Shown here in pieces: positions 1-7,802 of a stretch of 64,000 nucleotides of DNA. Each line of letters opens with the position of its first letter. The stretch's first letter is position 1. The notes beneath the pieces were generated by a model. The model saw only the letters and a program-made list of their open reading frames with translations, was not told the DNA's origin and did no database searches. This DNA comes from Phycisphaerae bacterium (lineage in GTDB: Bacteria > Planctomycetota > Phycisphaerae > Tepidisphaerales > Tepidisphaeraceae). The stretch lies in assembly GCA_025924315.1 (NCBI GenBank), contig JAICIO010000010.1, forward strand, positions 1 through 64,000, written 5' to 3'. The position numbers and the translations under genes are program-made.

Positions 1-1
1 G

Positions 2-352
2 AACCGTACACCGCAGATCGACAAGGGCAAAGGCGTCAGCGGAACGATCGTGTCCAGTTCGAAGGATTGCGTTTACAAACTGAACTACGACGAAGAGATC
101 ATCCAATTCGGCCTCGCCGCCCATCGCGCGTTCCCGAAAATTCCGTTGCTGGGTGTCGATGTCATTCGCGATGCGAATACGGGGAAGTTGTATGTGACGG
201 AAGTGAATGCGAGCGGCTACGTATGGCATTTCACGTCGCCGAAGGGATTGCAGACGCAGGAGCAGTTCGGATATCGGCTGGAGTCGCAGTTTGATGGAAG
301 GCGCAAAGCCGCGCAGATCTTGGCGCGCAAGGCGATGGAGTGGGCGAAGTAG
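2..352 (+). CDS. ATP-grasp domain protein, C-terminal part (5' end outside window)
   Basis: The open frame runs in from the left edge and stops at TAG 350-352, so only the last 116 codons are visible and the start lies outside the window. The segment LGVDVIRD...GKLYVTEVNASG matches the metal-binding end of RimK-type ATP-grasp ligases, where an Asp, a Glu and a following Asn (here in TEVNAS) hold Mg-ATP. Such enzymes join a carboxylate to an amine or thiol using ATP. The substrate cannot be told from this fragment. It converges on rplK. Confidence is good for the fold and low for the function. Confidence 0.65.
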   Translation, partial: NRTPQIDKGKGVSGTIVSSSKDCVYKLNYDEEIIQFGLAAHRAFPKIPLLGVDVIRDANTGKLYVTEVNASGYVWHFTSPKGLQTQEQFGYRLESQFDGRRKAAQILARKAMEWAK

Positions 353-397
353 TTGTTGGATTTGCAGTTGTCGATTTACAATTTTGCTTGAGAAGAT

Positions 398-419
398 GGT
401 GTGCTGAAGCACACCCTAC
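398..419. repeat. Single arm of the GTGTGCTTCAGCACACC palindrome family
   Basis: One short hairpin, GGTGTGCTGAAGCACACC followed by CTAC. It is the same arm found twice, inverted, at 2019-2075 and 34437-34492. Here only one arm is present, so this looks like a solo or decayed element between two convergent genes. Confidence 0.8.
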
Positions 420-477
420 GATGTGCGAAGGTTGCTCGTATTTCCCGCTAAGCCGCAAGCGGCGTGTGAAAAGAAAA

Positions 478-528
478 TGCGATTTGCGACTGTTGCCAAT
501 CGCAAATCGCAAATTGTAAATCGCAAAT
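478..528. repeat. Period-7 inverted heptamer array (unit AATCGCA)
   Basis: Units AATCGCA, AATCGCA, AATTGTA, AATCGCA run from 498 to 525. They are preceded by TGCGATT, TGCGACT, GTTGCCA, which is the same heptamer in inverted orientation. It lies just beyond the rplK stop codon and could form a hairpin in the rplK transcript. Confidence 0.8.
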
Positions 529-537
529 GTCGAAGCG

Positions 538-966
538 TTAGCCTTCGACCGTGATTCCCATCGATCGTGCCGTGCCGGCGATGATTCGGGCGGCGTGGTC
601 TTCGTCGAAGGCGTTGAGGTCTTTGCCTTTTTCCTTCGCGATGGCTTTGCACTGGGCCATCGTGACCTTGCCGATCTTGTTCTTGTTCGGCTCGCCAGAG
701 CCCTTTTCGGCTTTGACCGCATCCTTGAGCATGACGCTGGCGGGCGGGCTCTTGAGCTCGAAGCTGAAGGTGCGGTCTTTGTAGACGGTGACGAGCACGC
801 CGATGACCTTGCCCTTGAGGTGCGCGGAGGCGGCGTTGAACTGCTGGATGAACTGGCCGGGGTTCACGCCGTGCTGACCGAGCGCGGGGCCGATGGGCGG
901 AGCCGGGGTGGCAGTGCCACCGGGGGCCTGGAGCTTAAACTGGACGGTGATTTCTTTCTTGGCCAT
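538..966 (-). CDS. rplK: 50S ribosomal protein L11
   Basis: 142 residues, full length for L11. The N-terminal domain carries the conserved [13 protein letters not shown] segment (about residues 24-36), which contacts 23S rRNA and release and elongation factors. The C-terminal RNA-binding domain includes [16 protein letters not shown], and the tail [10 protein letters not shown] is typical. The protein forms the GTPase-associated stalk base of the ribosome. It follows nusG on the same strand, as in most bacteria, but a small membrane gene (1042-1329) separates them. No rplA, rplJ, rplL or rpoB follows: the next gene downstream is convergent and unrelated. Confidence 0.97.
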
Positions 967-1041
967 GGTTGTCTCGATTCAGCTGTCGCGTCTTGCGTTC
1001 GAAGGTCTCTTGGCACGGGGCATAGCCCCGTCGCTTCATAA

Positions 1042-1329
1042 TTACTCGATGATCGTCGCTTCGACTTTTCGTGAGCCGGGGCTCGACGTTTCGATTGTCC
1101 CGGTATCGCTCGTCGTGCGACCCGTCAGCTTCTGCAGGGCGGAATAAACCGGCACCGTGAGGAGCAAAAGGGCGAGGATACTAACCCCAAACGCGAGAAT
1201 TGACAAGCCCGCGAGGATCATGCCCGGGAGCGCGGCGATTGCGACGATGAATCGCGCCCATCCCGGCAGCGTCCGAAACCGGTTCGGAAGGCCGCCAAAC
1301 TGATCGTAATACTGTTGAAAACGGATCAC
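1042..1329 (-). CDS. Small membrane protein between nusG and rplK
   Basis: 95 residues. A soluble, moderately basic N-terminal segment of about 27 residues is followed by two closely spaced hydrophobic stretches (about residues 26-45 and 46-66), then a polar Ser/Thr-rich tail. I recognise no family. It sits co-directionally between nusG and rplK, so it is probably transcribed with them. A palindromic repeat (1362-1436) lies immediately upstream. A function linked to SecE or membrane insertion is conceivable from position only and is not supported by any motif. Confidence 0.55.
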   Translation of the reverse strand: MIRFQQYYDQFGGLPNRFRTLPGWARFIVAIAALPGMILAGLSILAFGVSILALLLLTVPVYSALQKLTGRTTSDTGTIETSSPGSRKVEATIIE

Positions 1330-1361
1330 GGTTCGATTGTAGGCGATGCGACTTGCGTCTT

Positions 1362-1436
1362 GTAGGGTCCGCTTCAGCGGACGGGTTATTCATTCGTTCG
1401 AAAGGCGAATAACCGGTCCGCTGAAGCGGACCCTAC
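1362..1436. repeat. Nested palindrome, GTCCGCTTCAGCGGAC family
   Basis: Left arm GTAGGGTCCGCTTCAGCGGA and right arm TCCGCTGAAGCGGACCCTAC are exact inverted copies extended by GGTTATTC/GAATAACC. Each arm contains its own mini-hairpin, GTCCGCT-TC-AGCGGAC. The same family occurs at 16964-17040 and 21378-21451. Located between nusG and the small membrane gene. Confidence 0.9.
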
Positions 1437-1451
1437 ACATGCGCTCGCGCC

Positions 1452-1994
1452 TCACATTTTCTCGATCTGCCAGTACTCCAGTTCCAACGGCGTCGGGCGG
1501 CCGAAGATCGTCGTGACGATTCTCACCATGCCCTTGTCCGGCATGATCTCGTCAACCTCGCCTTCGAAGTTGATGAAGGCGCCGTCGGTGACCTTGATCT
1601 TGTCGCCCTTCTTGTATTCGGTGCGCAGGCTGGCGGCCTCTTCCTTGTGCTCGGCGGCGTCGACCAGGCGGGCTTCTTCGTCCGGCTTCATCGGGCTGGG
1701 TTTGCCGTTGGAGCCGATGAAATCGCCGACGCCTTCGGTTTCCTTGATGGTGAACCAGACCTTGTCGGGGATGCGGCCGTCCTTGTCGAGCTCGAGCTCG
1801 ATGAAGACGTAGCCGGGATAAAGCTTGCGATCGCTCTCGCGGCGCACGCCGCCCTTTTGCGTGCGAACGCGCTCGGTCGGCACGAGGATTCGGCCGACGG
1901 TTTCTTCCAGAGCTTCAATCTTGACCTTGCGCGCCAACTTCTCGCGGACCTGGTCTTCTTTATTGCTCGCCACTCGCAGCGTGAAGAATTGCAT
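1452..1994 (-). CDS. nusG: Transcription termination/antitermination factor NusG
   Basis: 180 residues, the normal NusG size. The NGN domain (about 1-110) contains the typical YPGYVFIELEL strand at 59-69. The C-terminal KOW domain begins near 128 with KKGDKIKVTDGAFINFEGEV. NusG binds the RNA polymerase clamp and couples it to Rho or to ribosomal protein S10. It lies downstream of secE on the minus strand, the classical secE-nusG pair. The 87 bp between the genes hold a nested palindrome (2019-2075), so co-transcription implies a strong hairpin in the spacer. Confidence 0.97.
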   Translation of the reverse strand: MQFFTLRVASNKEDQVREKLARKVKIEALEETVGRILVPTERVRTQKGGVRRESDRKLYPGYVFIELELDKDGRIPDKVWFTIKETEGVGDFIGSNGKPSPMKPDEEARLVDAAEHKEEAASLRTEYKKGDKIKVTDGAFINFEGEVDEIMPDKGMVRIVTTIFGRPTPLELEYWQIEKM

Positions 1995-2018
1995 GATGAT
2001 GTTTCTCGAACCAGTCTC

Positions 2019-2075
2019 GTAGGGTGTGCTTCAGCACACCATTTTCCGATCGTGGTGTGCTGAAGCACACCCTGC
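2019..2075. repeat. Nested palindrome, GTGTGCTTCAGCACAC family
   Basis: Arms GTAGGGTGTGCTTCAGCACA (from 2019) and GGTGTGCTGAAGCACACC (from 2054) are inverted, separated by about 13 bp. Each arm is itself a hairpin. It fills most of the secE-nusG spacer. Confidence 0.9.
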
Positions 2076-2081
2076 AGCCCC

Positions 2082-2657
2082 TCAGTGCCCAGGCCAGAAT
2101 GGCGGCGGCGCTTTCAACACGCCCATGAAGAAGAAGATGTAATGGAAAATCAGGTCGCAGATGAACAGAAAGATCGCGGTCACGAACATGAAGACGATCA
2201 CGACCTTGGTCGAGCCGATCAGTTCCTCTTTCGTGGTCCAGTTGACCTTCTTCATTTCGCTGTCGGTGGCGATGAGGAAGTCGGCGTTCGTGGCCTTGTT
2301 CAGAAGCCACCAGGTCAGCAGCGACAGGCCGACGAAGAGGCCGATGACAATGCCGATGGAAAGCTTCTCGTGCTCGCGTGCCGCGAGGAAATCAAACCGC
2401 GGACGGATCTGGTCCCAATAGAAGTAGCAAAACAGCAGGATGATGAGCAGCGCGCCGGCGGCGGAGCCCATGCGGGTCCAGTAGCCCTGACCGCTCTTGT
2501 AAACGTGGAAGAAACCCGTGCGCGCGGGCTCTTTGGCGCCGGCGGGACGATACGGAAGCGACGGTTTTTCCTCGCGTTCTGGGCGCTGCTCGGCCTCGTC
2601 GTCGCGATCGTCGTCGGGCATCGCTTTTCGGGAATTGTCTTGAGTCACGTACGCCAT
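2082..2657 (-). CDS. secE: Preprotein translocase subunit SecE, extended form
   Basis: 191 residues, about three times the length of the minimal bacterial SecE. Residues 1-60 are charged and probably cytoplasmic. Hydrophobic segments lie at about 63-81, 99-118 and 150-172. The conserved SecE signature is at the C-terminal end (about 134-175), with EMKKVNWTTKEELIGSTKVV leading into the last membrane helix. SecE clamps the SecY channel. Like the three-helix E. coli protein it has two helices before the conserved one, with a longer acidic and proline-rich leader. Its neighbours tRNA-Trp and nusG support the call. Confidence 0.93.
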   Translation of the reverse strand: MAYVTQDNSRKAMPDDDRDDEAEQRPEREEKPSLPYRPAGAKEPARTGFFHVYKSGQGYWTRMGSAAGALLIILLFCYFYWDQIRPRFDFLAAREHEKLSIGIVIGLFVGLSLLTWWLLNKATNADFLIATDSEMKKVNWTTKEELIGSTKVVIVFMFVTAIFLFICDLIFHYIFFFMGVLKAPPPFWPGH

Positions 2658-2694
2658 TGACTTCTTTCGTTTGCCGCAGTCGAAGGTTCGTCAG

Positions 2695-2767
2695 CACGCC
2701 GTGCAGGAATCGAACCTGCAACCTGCCGCTTTGGAGACGGCCGCTCTGCCAATTGAGCTAACGGCGT
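2695..2767 (-). tRNA. trnW: tRNA-Trp (anticodon CCA)
   Basis: Read on the minus strand, a 7-bp acceptor stem (ACGCCGT with ACGGCGT), a D-loop region GTTAGCTCAATTGGCAGAGC, the anticodon loop CTCCAAA and the T-arm GGTTCGATTCC form a full cloverleaf. The 3' CCA is not encoded. A tRNA-Trp directly before secE is a common bacterial arrangement. Confidence 0.95.
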
Positions 2768-2776
2768 ATCTCGAAT

Positions 2777-2851
2777 AGTTGACAGTTGCCAGTTGCCAGT
2801 TGTCAGTGGGATTCTCTTCACTGACAACTGGCAACTGACAACTGGTCAACT
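2777..2851. repeat. Period-7 inverted heptamer array (unit AGTTGCC)
   Basis: AGTTGAC, AGTTGCC, AGTTGCC, AGTTGTC on the left are mirrored by CACTGAC, AACTGGC, AACTGAC, AACTGGTC on the right around an AT-rich loop. The array fills the whole space between the rpmG stop and the tRNA-Trp 5' end, inside a presumed single transcript. Confidence 0.85.
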
Positions 2852-2857
2852 CTCTGC

Positions 2858-3022
2858 TTACTTCCTCTTCACCTTATGCAGCGTGTGCTTACGCAGGCGC
2901 GGCGAGTACTTTTTCACTTCGATCTTCTGCACCCCGCCGGCGACTTTGATCTCCGTCCGGTAGTTCAGATCGCCGGTCTCGGTGCATTGCAGCCAGACCA
3001 TTTCGCGGTTTTCTTTTGCCAT
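2858..3022 (-). CDS. rpmG: 50S ribosomal protein L33
   Basis: A 54-residue frame starting ATG at 3022 and ending TAA at 2858-2860. The protein begins MAKENREMVWLQCTETGDLNY and ends with the basic HTLHKVKRK tail, the L33 pattern. It keeps only one Cys (CTETG), so it is a zinc-free or zinc-incomplete type. L33 sits near the E site of the large subunit. The order tuf, rpmG, tRNA-Trp, secE, nusG, rplK matches many bacterial genomes. Heptamer arrays flank it on both sides (2777-2851 and 3041-3118). Confidence 0.93.
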   Translation of the reverse strand: MAKENREMVWLQCTETGDLNYRTEIKVAGGVQKIEVKKYSPRLRKHTLHKVKRK

Positions 3023-3040
3023 GACAACACCAGTCTAATA

Positions 3041-3118
3041 GCAGCCAGAAGCCAGTAGCCAGAAGCCAGAAGAAGTAATTTCTCCTTCTGGCTTCTGGTT
3101 TAGTTCCTGGCTTCTCTT
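3041..3118. repeat. Period-7 inverted heptamer array (unit AGCCAGA)
   Basis: AGCCAGA, AGCCAGT, AGCCAGA, AGCCAGA (3043-3070), then a short AT-rich loop, then the inverted copies CTTCTGGCTTCTGG...CCTGGCTTCT. It occupies almost the entire tuf-rpmG spacer and ends next to the tuf stop codon. Confidence 0.85.
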
Positions 3119-3120
3119 AC

Positions 3121-4317
3121 TTATGCCAAAATCTTCGTCACAACGCCCGAGCCGACGGTCTTGCCGCCTTCGCGGACGGCGAAGCGCAGCTTTTCTTCCA
3201 TCGCGATCGGGGCCTGGAGTTCGACTTCCATCGTGACGTTGTCACCGGGCATGACCATTTCCGCGCCGCCGAGCAACTTGGCGGTGCCGGTCACGTCCGT
3301 CGTACGGAAGTAGAACTGCGGGCGGTAGCCGGTGAAGAACGGCGTATGACGGCCGCCCTCTTCCTTCGTCAGGATGTAGACTTCCGCCTCGAACTTCGTG
3401 TGCGGGGTGATCGACTTCGGAGCCGCCAGCACCTGGCCGCGCTCGAGGTCATCCTTTTCAACACCACGCAGAAGCACGCCGACGTTTTCGCCCGCCTGGC
3501 CTTCATTGAGCGTCTTGTTGAACGCTTCGATGCCGGTGACGACGGTGGTCTTGTTCGGCTTGAGGCCGACGATTTCAACCGTGTCGCCGATCTTGCACTG
3601 ACCGCGTTCGATACGGCCGGTGCCGACCGTTCCGCGGCCCTTGATCGAGAACACGTCTTCGATCGGCATGAGGAACGGCTTGTCGATCTCGCGCTGCGGC
3701 ATCGGAACGTACGTGTCCAGAGCCTTCACCAGCTCGTCGATCGGCTTGCAGGCCGCGTCGTCCTTCGGATTCTGGAAGGCCGGAAGCGACGAACCTTTGA
3801 TGACGGGCGTGTCATCGCCGGGGAAGCCGTACTTCGTCAGCAGCTCGCGAACTTCCATCTCGACGAGCTCGAGCAGTTCGGCGTCGTCCACGAGATCGAT
3901 CTTGTTGAGGAACACAACGATCTTGGGCACGCCGACCTGACGGGCGAGCAGGATGTGCTCGCGCGTCTGGGGCATGGGACCGTCAGCGGCGCTGACGACC
4001 AAGATCGCGCCGTCCATCTGGGCGGCGCCGGTGATCATGTTCTTGATGTAGTCGGCGTGGCCCGGGCAGTCCACGTGAGCGTAGTGGCGCTGTTCCGACT
4101 CGTATTCCACGTGAGCGGCCGAGATCGTCACCGTCTTGGTGGCGTCGCGTTCGGTGCCACCCTTGGCGATGGACTTGTAGTCCTTCGCTTCGGTGCCGTA
4201 CTTCGCCGCCGAGCGGGCGCTCAGCGCCGCCGTCAGCGTGGTCTTGCCGTGGTCGATGTGACCAATCGTGCCGACGTTCACGTGCGGCTTTTTACGTTCG
4301 AATACTCCCTTTGCCAT
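3121..4317 (-). CDS. tuf: Translation elongation factor Tu
   Basis: 398 residues, full length. The G1 motif GHIDHGKT is at 19-26, followed by DCPGH (G3) and NKID (G4), then the two beta-barrel domains ending in [12 protein letters not shown]-Tu delivers aminoacyl-tRNA to the ribosome at the cost of GTP. The gene starts with ATG; GGAGGTTCAG just upstream is a good ribosome-binding site. It heads the block together with tRNA-Thr upstream, the tufB-like arrangement. A promoter at 4678-4705 probably drives both. Confidence 0.98.
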   Translation of the reverse strand: MAKGVFERKKPHVNVGTIGHIDHGKTTLTAALSARSAAKYGTEAKDYKSIAKGGTERDATKTVTISAAHVEYESEQRHYAHVDCPGHADYIKNMITGAAQMDGAILVVSAADGPMPQTREHILLARQVGVPKIVVFLNKIDLVDDAELLELVEMEVRELLTKYGFPGDDTPVIKGSSLPAFQNPKDDAACKPIDELVKALDTYVPMPQREIDKPFLMPIEDVFSIKGRGTVGTGRIERGQCKIGDTVEIVGLKPNKTTVVTGIEAFNKTLNEGQAGENVGVLLRGVEKDDLERGQVLAAPKSITPHTKFEAEVYILTKEEGGRHTPFFTGYRPQFYFRTTDVTGTAKLLGGAEMVMPGDNVTMEVELQAPIAMEEKLRFAVREGGKTVGSGVVTKILA

Positions 4318-4401
4318 GACTGAACCTCCAGGGCTGTCGATAGGCGGCCTGTCGAATCCGCCGATGATTTCAAACCTAACACGCAGTCGCGGGCAACGGT
4401 C

Positions 4402-4459
4402 GTAGGCAGTAGGCAGGATGCAGTGAGAAACGATTCACTGCACGCTGCCCTCTGCCTAC
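4402..4459. repeat. Period-7 inverted heptamer array (unit GTAGGCA)
   Basis: GTAGGCA, GTAGGCA, GGATGCA, GTGAG (from 4402) faces TTCACTGCA, CGCTGCC, CTCTGCC, TAC in inverted orientation. It lies between tRNA-Thr and tuf. It is less perfect than the arrays at 2777 and 3041 but keeps the 7-bp phase. Confidence 0.75.
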
Positions 4460-4483
4460 ACCCTTGAGCTGCGTATCAACCAA

Positions 4484-4555
<72 letters not shown>

Positions 4556-4677
4556 GACTCGCTTGTCTGTTCCGACACCGATGTCCCCTGCGACCGTCGA
4601 TCGAGACAAGCGATGCCGCTAATGTTAAACCGCTTACGGATCCCTTCAGCGCGTACCGGGAGCGTAGAAGGGCGAAG

Positions 4678-4705
4678 AGTATAAATCGCGGTAAACTAAT
4701 GTCAA
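4678..4705 (-). promoter_or_regulatory. Sigma70-type promoter for tRNA-Thr/tuf
   Basis: Read on the minus strand: TTGACA, 16 bp, TATACT, which is five of six at -10 and a perfect -35 box. It points at tRNA-Thr, with a leader of about 115 nt before the mature tRNA. The gap between tRNA-Thr and the next gene (4556-4946) holds this promoter and the heptamer array 4819-4926. I see no gene in it. Confidence 0.8.
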
Positions 4706-4818
4706 TCCGCCAGCAAACGCGTTTTTGACCCGCCCGCGCGCGATCCAGACCCGGGAATGATACGCCTCGCGCGCGCTTGCGTTCTACCCGTGATGAAAAT
4801 GACTCAGCGCGCGGAAAT

Positions 4819-4926
4819 CCCAATGACCCAAGCACCAATGACCAATCAATGACCAATGCCCAGCTTCAATTGGGTCATTGGGAAATTGGGCATTGATTGG
4901 TCATTGGGATTTGGTCATTGGGCATT
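4819..4926. repeat. Long inverted heptamer array (unit CCAATGA)
   Basis: Left half: repeated CCAATGA/CCAATGC blocks. Right half: TTGGTCA/TTGGGCA/TTGGGTC blocks, the inverse. Most units are 7 bp with a few 8- or 11-bp slips. It ends 20 bp before the start codon of the dehydrogenase at 4947. One TTGGTC unit could serve as that gene's -35 box, with TGTAAT at 4932 as -10. Confidence 0.8.
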
Positions 4927-4946
4927 CTCCGTGTAATCCTCTCCGC

Positions 4947-5924
4947 ATGAGTTCACCTCTCCGCATCTGGAGCAACGTTCAATGCCCCGACCTGCTGCAC
5001 AAGCTGCTCGAAGAGCGCGTCGCGCCGCATCAACTCGCGTTCTCATCAAAGAAAGAAGCCTCCGTTCTCGTCGCCGCGGGGAGTGATCCGGCTCTCAACG
5101 AAGCCGATATCGCCTTCGGTCAGCCGGACCCGGACAGCGTGCTCAAATCGCCGAAACTGAAATGGGTCCACCTCACCAGCGCCGGTTACACGCGATACGA
5201 CAACGAAGCCTTCCGGTCCGGCGCGAAGAAACGGGGGCTGATCGTGACCAATAGCTCAAGTGTTTTCGCGGAGCCGTGTGCCCAGCATGTCCTCGCGATG
5301 ATGATGGCGATCGCCCGGCAGCTCCCGCAGTCGATGAAGAATCAGCTGACGGACCATGGTTGGCCGTATTTTCCGTGTCGGTCGGGATCGGTTCTGTTGA
5401 ATGGTCAGAGCGCGCTGATCGTTGGTTATGGCGCGATCGGTGCGCGATTGGCGGAATTGCTCGCACCGTTTCAGATGAAGATCACGGGGATTCGTCGAAC
5501 GATCCGCGGGGACGAGAAGGCGCCGATGAAAACCTTCGCCGAAGTCGATGCCCTGCTGCCGGCGGCGGACCACGTCATCAACATCCTCCCCGCCGCGGAG
5601 GGCACGGCCAACTTCTTCAACGCCGATCGTTTCGCTCGCCTGAAGCCAACCGCGATTTTCTACAACATCGGCCGCGGGGATACGGTCGATCAACACGTTC
5701 TACGCGACGCCCTCCTCGCGAAGAAACTTCACGCCGCATATCTCGATGTCACGACCCCTGAGCCGCTTCCGCCGGATCATCCGCTCTGGACGACGCCCAA
5801 CTGCTACATCACCCCGCACACCGCCGGCGGACATTCCAATGAAATGGAGCGCCTCGTCCATCACTTCCTTAGCAATTTGAGTAGATACAACCAAAATGAG
5901 AATCTGCAGGATCGCATCATGTAG
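4947..5924 (+). CDS. D-isomer-specific 2-hydroxyacid dehydrogenase
   Basis: 325 residues from ATG 4947. A longer frame to 4878 would translate the heptamer repeat and is rejected. The Rossmann motif GYGAIG is at 150-155. The family's catalytic triad is present: Arg243 (NIGRGD), Glu272 (PEPLPPDHP) and His291 (ITPHTAGG). Enzymes of this family reduce 2-keto acids to D-2-hydroxy acids with NAD(P)H. Sequence alone does not separate glyoxylate, hydroxypyruvate and other substrates. It stands alone on the plus strand, with repeats on both sides. Confidence 0.88.
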   Translation: MSSPLRIWSNVQCPDLLHKLLEERVAPHQLAFSSKKEASVLVAAGSDPALNEADIAFGQPDPDSVLKSPKLKWVHLTSAGYTRYDNEAFRSGAKKRGLIVTNSSSVFAEPCAQHVLAMMMAIARQLPQSMKNQLTDHGWPYFPCRSGSVLLNGQSALIVGYGAIGARLAELLAPFQMKITGIRRTIRGDEKAPMKTFAEVDALLPAADHVINILPAAEGTANFFNADRFARLKPTAIFYNIGRGDTVDQHVLRDALLAKKLHAAYLDVTTPEPLPPDHPLWTTPNCYITPHTAGGHSNEMERLVHHFLSNLSRYNQNENLQDRIM

Positions 5925-5944
5925 GTCTGGACGCGCCGAGGTCC

Positions 5945-6134
5945 GTCATTCTGAGCGCAGCGAAGAATCTCGGGATCGAAAGCGGTGCACGATATCGAGA
6001 TTCTTCGCTTCGCTCAGAGTCTGTGATTTTTTGCGTGGCGAGGGCGTCTCGCCCTCGCATTTGCGGCTACCGCCGCGTTCGCGAGGGCAAGATGCCCTCG
6101 CCACGCTGAAAAGATCACACGCTCTCAGGATGAC
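5945..6134. repeat. Composite: palindromic repeat interrupted by a second palindromic repeat
   Basis: Outer element: GTCATTCTGAGCGCAGCG...CGAGATTCTTCGCTTCGCTCAG at 5945-6017, resuming as CTCAGGATGAC at 6124-6134. An uninterrupted relative is at 31013-31066. The insert (6018-6123) has imperfect terminal inverted repeats beginning AG..TGTGAT and carries the GTGGCGAGGGC/GCCCTCGCCAC nested palindrome. CTCAG is present on both sides of the insert, like a target-site duplication. The whole gene-free gap 5925-6243 consists of this composite plus about 100 bp with no recognised feature. Confidence 0.8.
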
Positions 6135-6243
6135 CGTCAGCATCGGAAGCCCTCACTCCCCGCCATTCCCATAGGATTTGCAGGAAACGATCAATATCGT
6201 TCGCGGTCTTTCAAATCGATTCTCGTCTGCTACACTTCCGCCG

Positions 6244-7719
6244 GTGCAATACGGATTCGTCATCGATCATGAAAGCTGTATTGGTTGTCATGCCTGTACA
6301 GTCGCGTGCAAGTCGGAAAACCACGTCCCCGTCGGGAATTTTCGAACCTCGGTCAAATACGTCGAACAGGGACTTTTTCCCGACGTCCGCCGAATGTTCA
6401 TGGTGCAGCGGTGCAACCACTGCACGAACGCGCCGTGCGTCACGATCTGTCCCGTCAACGCGCTGCAGAAGCGCAAGGACGGCATCGTCGATCTCGATCG
6501 CGACGCCTGCATCGGCTGTCGCGCCTGCATGCAGGCGTGCCCGTACGACGCGATCTACCTGAACGACGATCTCGGCGCCGCGGAGAAATGCCACTTCTGT
6601 GCGCATCGCGTCGAGAAGAACCTCGAGCCGGCGTGCGTCGTGGTGTGTCCGGTCAATGCGATCATCCCCGGCGATTTTGAAGATCCCAACTCGCGCGTCT
6701 CGCAGTTGACCAAAGAAAAGCAGACGAAGGTTCGCCGCCCGGAGCAGGGAACCGGCCCGAACGTTCGCTACATCGGCGTCTCGGATGCGGCGCTGCATCC
6801 CGGCCGGCCGGCGCGACCGGAGACGTACCTCTGGAGCGATCGTCCGCCGCACAAACGCGAGCAGTGGCCGGTGTCGTTACCTGTTCTCAACGACGCGCTC
6901 GTCGTTCTCGACGCGGACCGTCGCGTCGAATGGGGCTGGGGCGTCGCACTTTATCTCGTCACCAAAGGCATCGGCGCCGGCGCGGCCATGCTCTCGCCCT
7001 TCGCGGGAATGCTGGGCCTGCGTGGTGGATCATTCAGCTACGGGCCGGAGATCGTCGCCCTGCTTTTCACGCTCATCACCTGCGGGCTGCTCGTTGAAGA
7101 TCTGAAAAAACCGTGGGCGTTTTACCGGATGCTCACGCGGCCGAATTTCAAAAGCTGGCTCGTGAAGGGCGGGATCATCCTGACGCTCTTTCAGATGACG
7201 CTCGTCGCGACGCTCGCTCTGCAATATTTTGGCGTGACGTCGGCGATCATGCCGCTGCGCGTGGTCAACGCCATCATCGGCCTCGGCGTCGCGGGTTACA
7301 CCGCGTTCCTCTTCGCACAATGCAACGGGCGCGATTTGTGGGAGAGCAAAGAGTGGCTTCTCCCGCATCTGCTGATTCAGGCGACGATGTGCGGCGCGAT
7401 CACTTTCCTCGTCTTCAATCCGCATTCATGGCCGCTGCGGATCATCGCGATTGTGACCGCTCTTCTTCACGTTGCTTTCGCGCTCCGGGAAAAGAATGGC
7501 GAGCATCACACGGAAAACGCCAGACAAGGCGCAGCATTCTTGAGCTACATCCGCTGCGGCCCACTGAACTGCTGGCGCGATGGCCTGTTCGTCGGAATCG
7601 CGATCGCGATTCTGTACATTCTGTTTGTGCCGCTCATCGCGTGGATTCCGCTGCTCGGTGCGCTGTTCCTCTATGAATATGCGTTCGTTCGCGCGGGACA
7701 GTTGCCACCGCTCTCTTGA
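6244..7719 (+). CDS. Four-cluster ferredoxin fused to an NrfD/DmsC-like membrane anchor
   Basis: 491 residues from GTG 6244, giving MQYGFVIDHESCIGC; a TTG 66 bp upstream is possible but adds a non-conserved leader. Residues 1-150 carry sixteen cysteines in four groups (C12/15/18/22, C57/60/65/69, C89/92/95/99, C116/119/131/135), the DmsB/PsrB pattern for four [4Fe-4S] clusters. From about residue 220 to the end there are about eight hydrophobic segments, as in the quinone-binding subunits of DMSO or polysulfide reductases. Normally these are two proteins. The next gene encodes the molybdenum subunit, so together they look like a complete quinone-linked complex. Confidence 0.85.
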   Translation: MQYGFVIDHESCIGCHACTVACKSENHVPVGNFRTSVKYVEQGLFPDVRRMFMVQRCNHCTNAPCVTICPVNALQKRKDGIVDLDRDACIGCRACMQACPYDAIYLNDDLGAAEKCHFCAHRVEKNLEPACVVVCPVNAIIPGDFEDPNSRVSQLTKEKQTKVRRPEQGTGPNVRYIGVSDAALHPGRPARPETYLWSDRPPHKREQWPVSLPVLNDALVVLDADRRVEWGWGVALYLVTKGIGAGAAMLSPFAGMLGLRGGSFSYGPEIVALLFTLITCGLLVEDLKKPWAFYRMLTRPNFKSWLVKGGIILTLFQMTLVATLALQYFGVTSAIMPLRVVNAIIGLGVAGYTAFLFAQCNGRDLWESKEWLLPHLLIQATMCGAITFLVFNPHSWPLRIIAIVTALLHVAFALREKNGEHHTENARQGAAFLSYIRCGPLNCWRDGLFVGIAIAILYILFVPLIAWIPLLGALFLYEYAFVRAGQLPPLS

Positions 7720-7732
7720 ATGGGAGATTTTT

Positions 7733-7789
7733 ACGAGCCGCGACCGTATGGGCGCGGACGCTGACCGCGCCCTTCCGGTCGCGGCTCGT
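7733..7789. repeat. Nested palindrome at the 5' end of the molybdopterin gene
   Basis: ACGAGCCGCGACCG (7733-7746) pairs with CGGTCGCGGCTCGT (7776-7789). Inside lies a second pair, GGGCGCGG with CCGCGCCC. It lies between the stop of the ferredoxin-anchor gene and the ATG at 7803, and would sequester or shape the leader of the second cistron. Confidence 0.8.
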
Positions 7790-7802
7790 GGGAAATTCGA
7801 TT

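Noticed and set aside
478-528. Possible CRISPR array (regular short repeats)
   Set aside because: Units are 7 bp without spacers, halves are inverted, and no cas genes are present. The other heptamer loci were rejected as CRISPR for the same reason.
3346-4323. Open frame of 325 codons on the plus strand
   Set aside because: It is the antisense shadow of tuf in a GC-rich gene; tuf is unambiguous.
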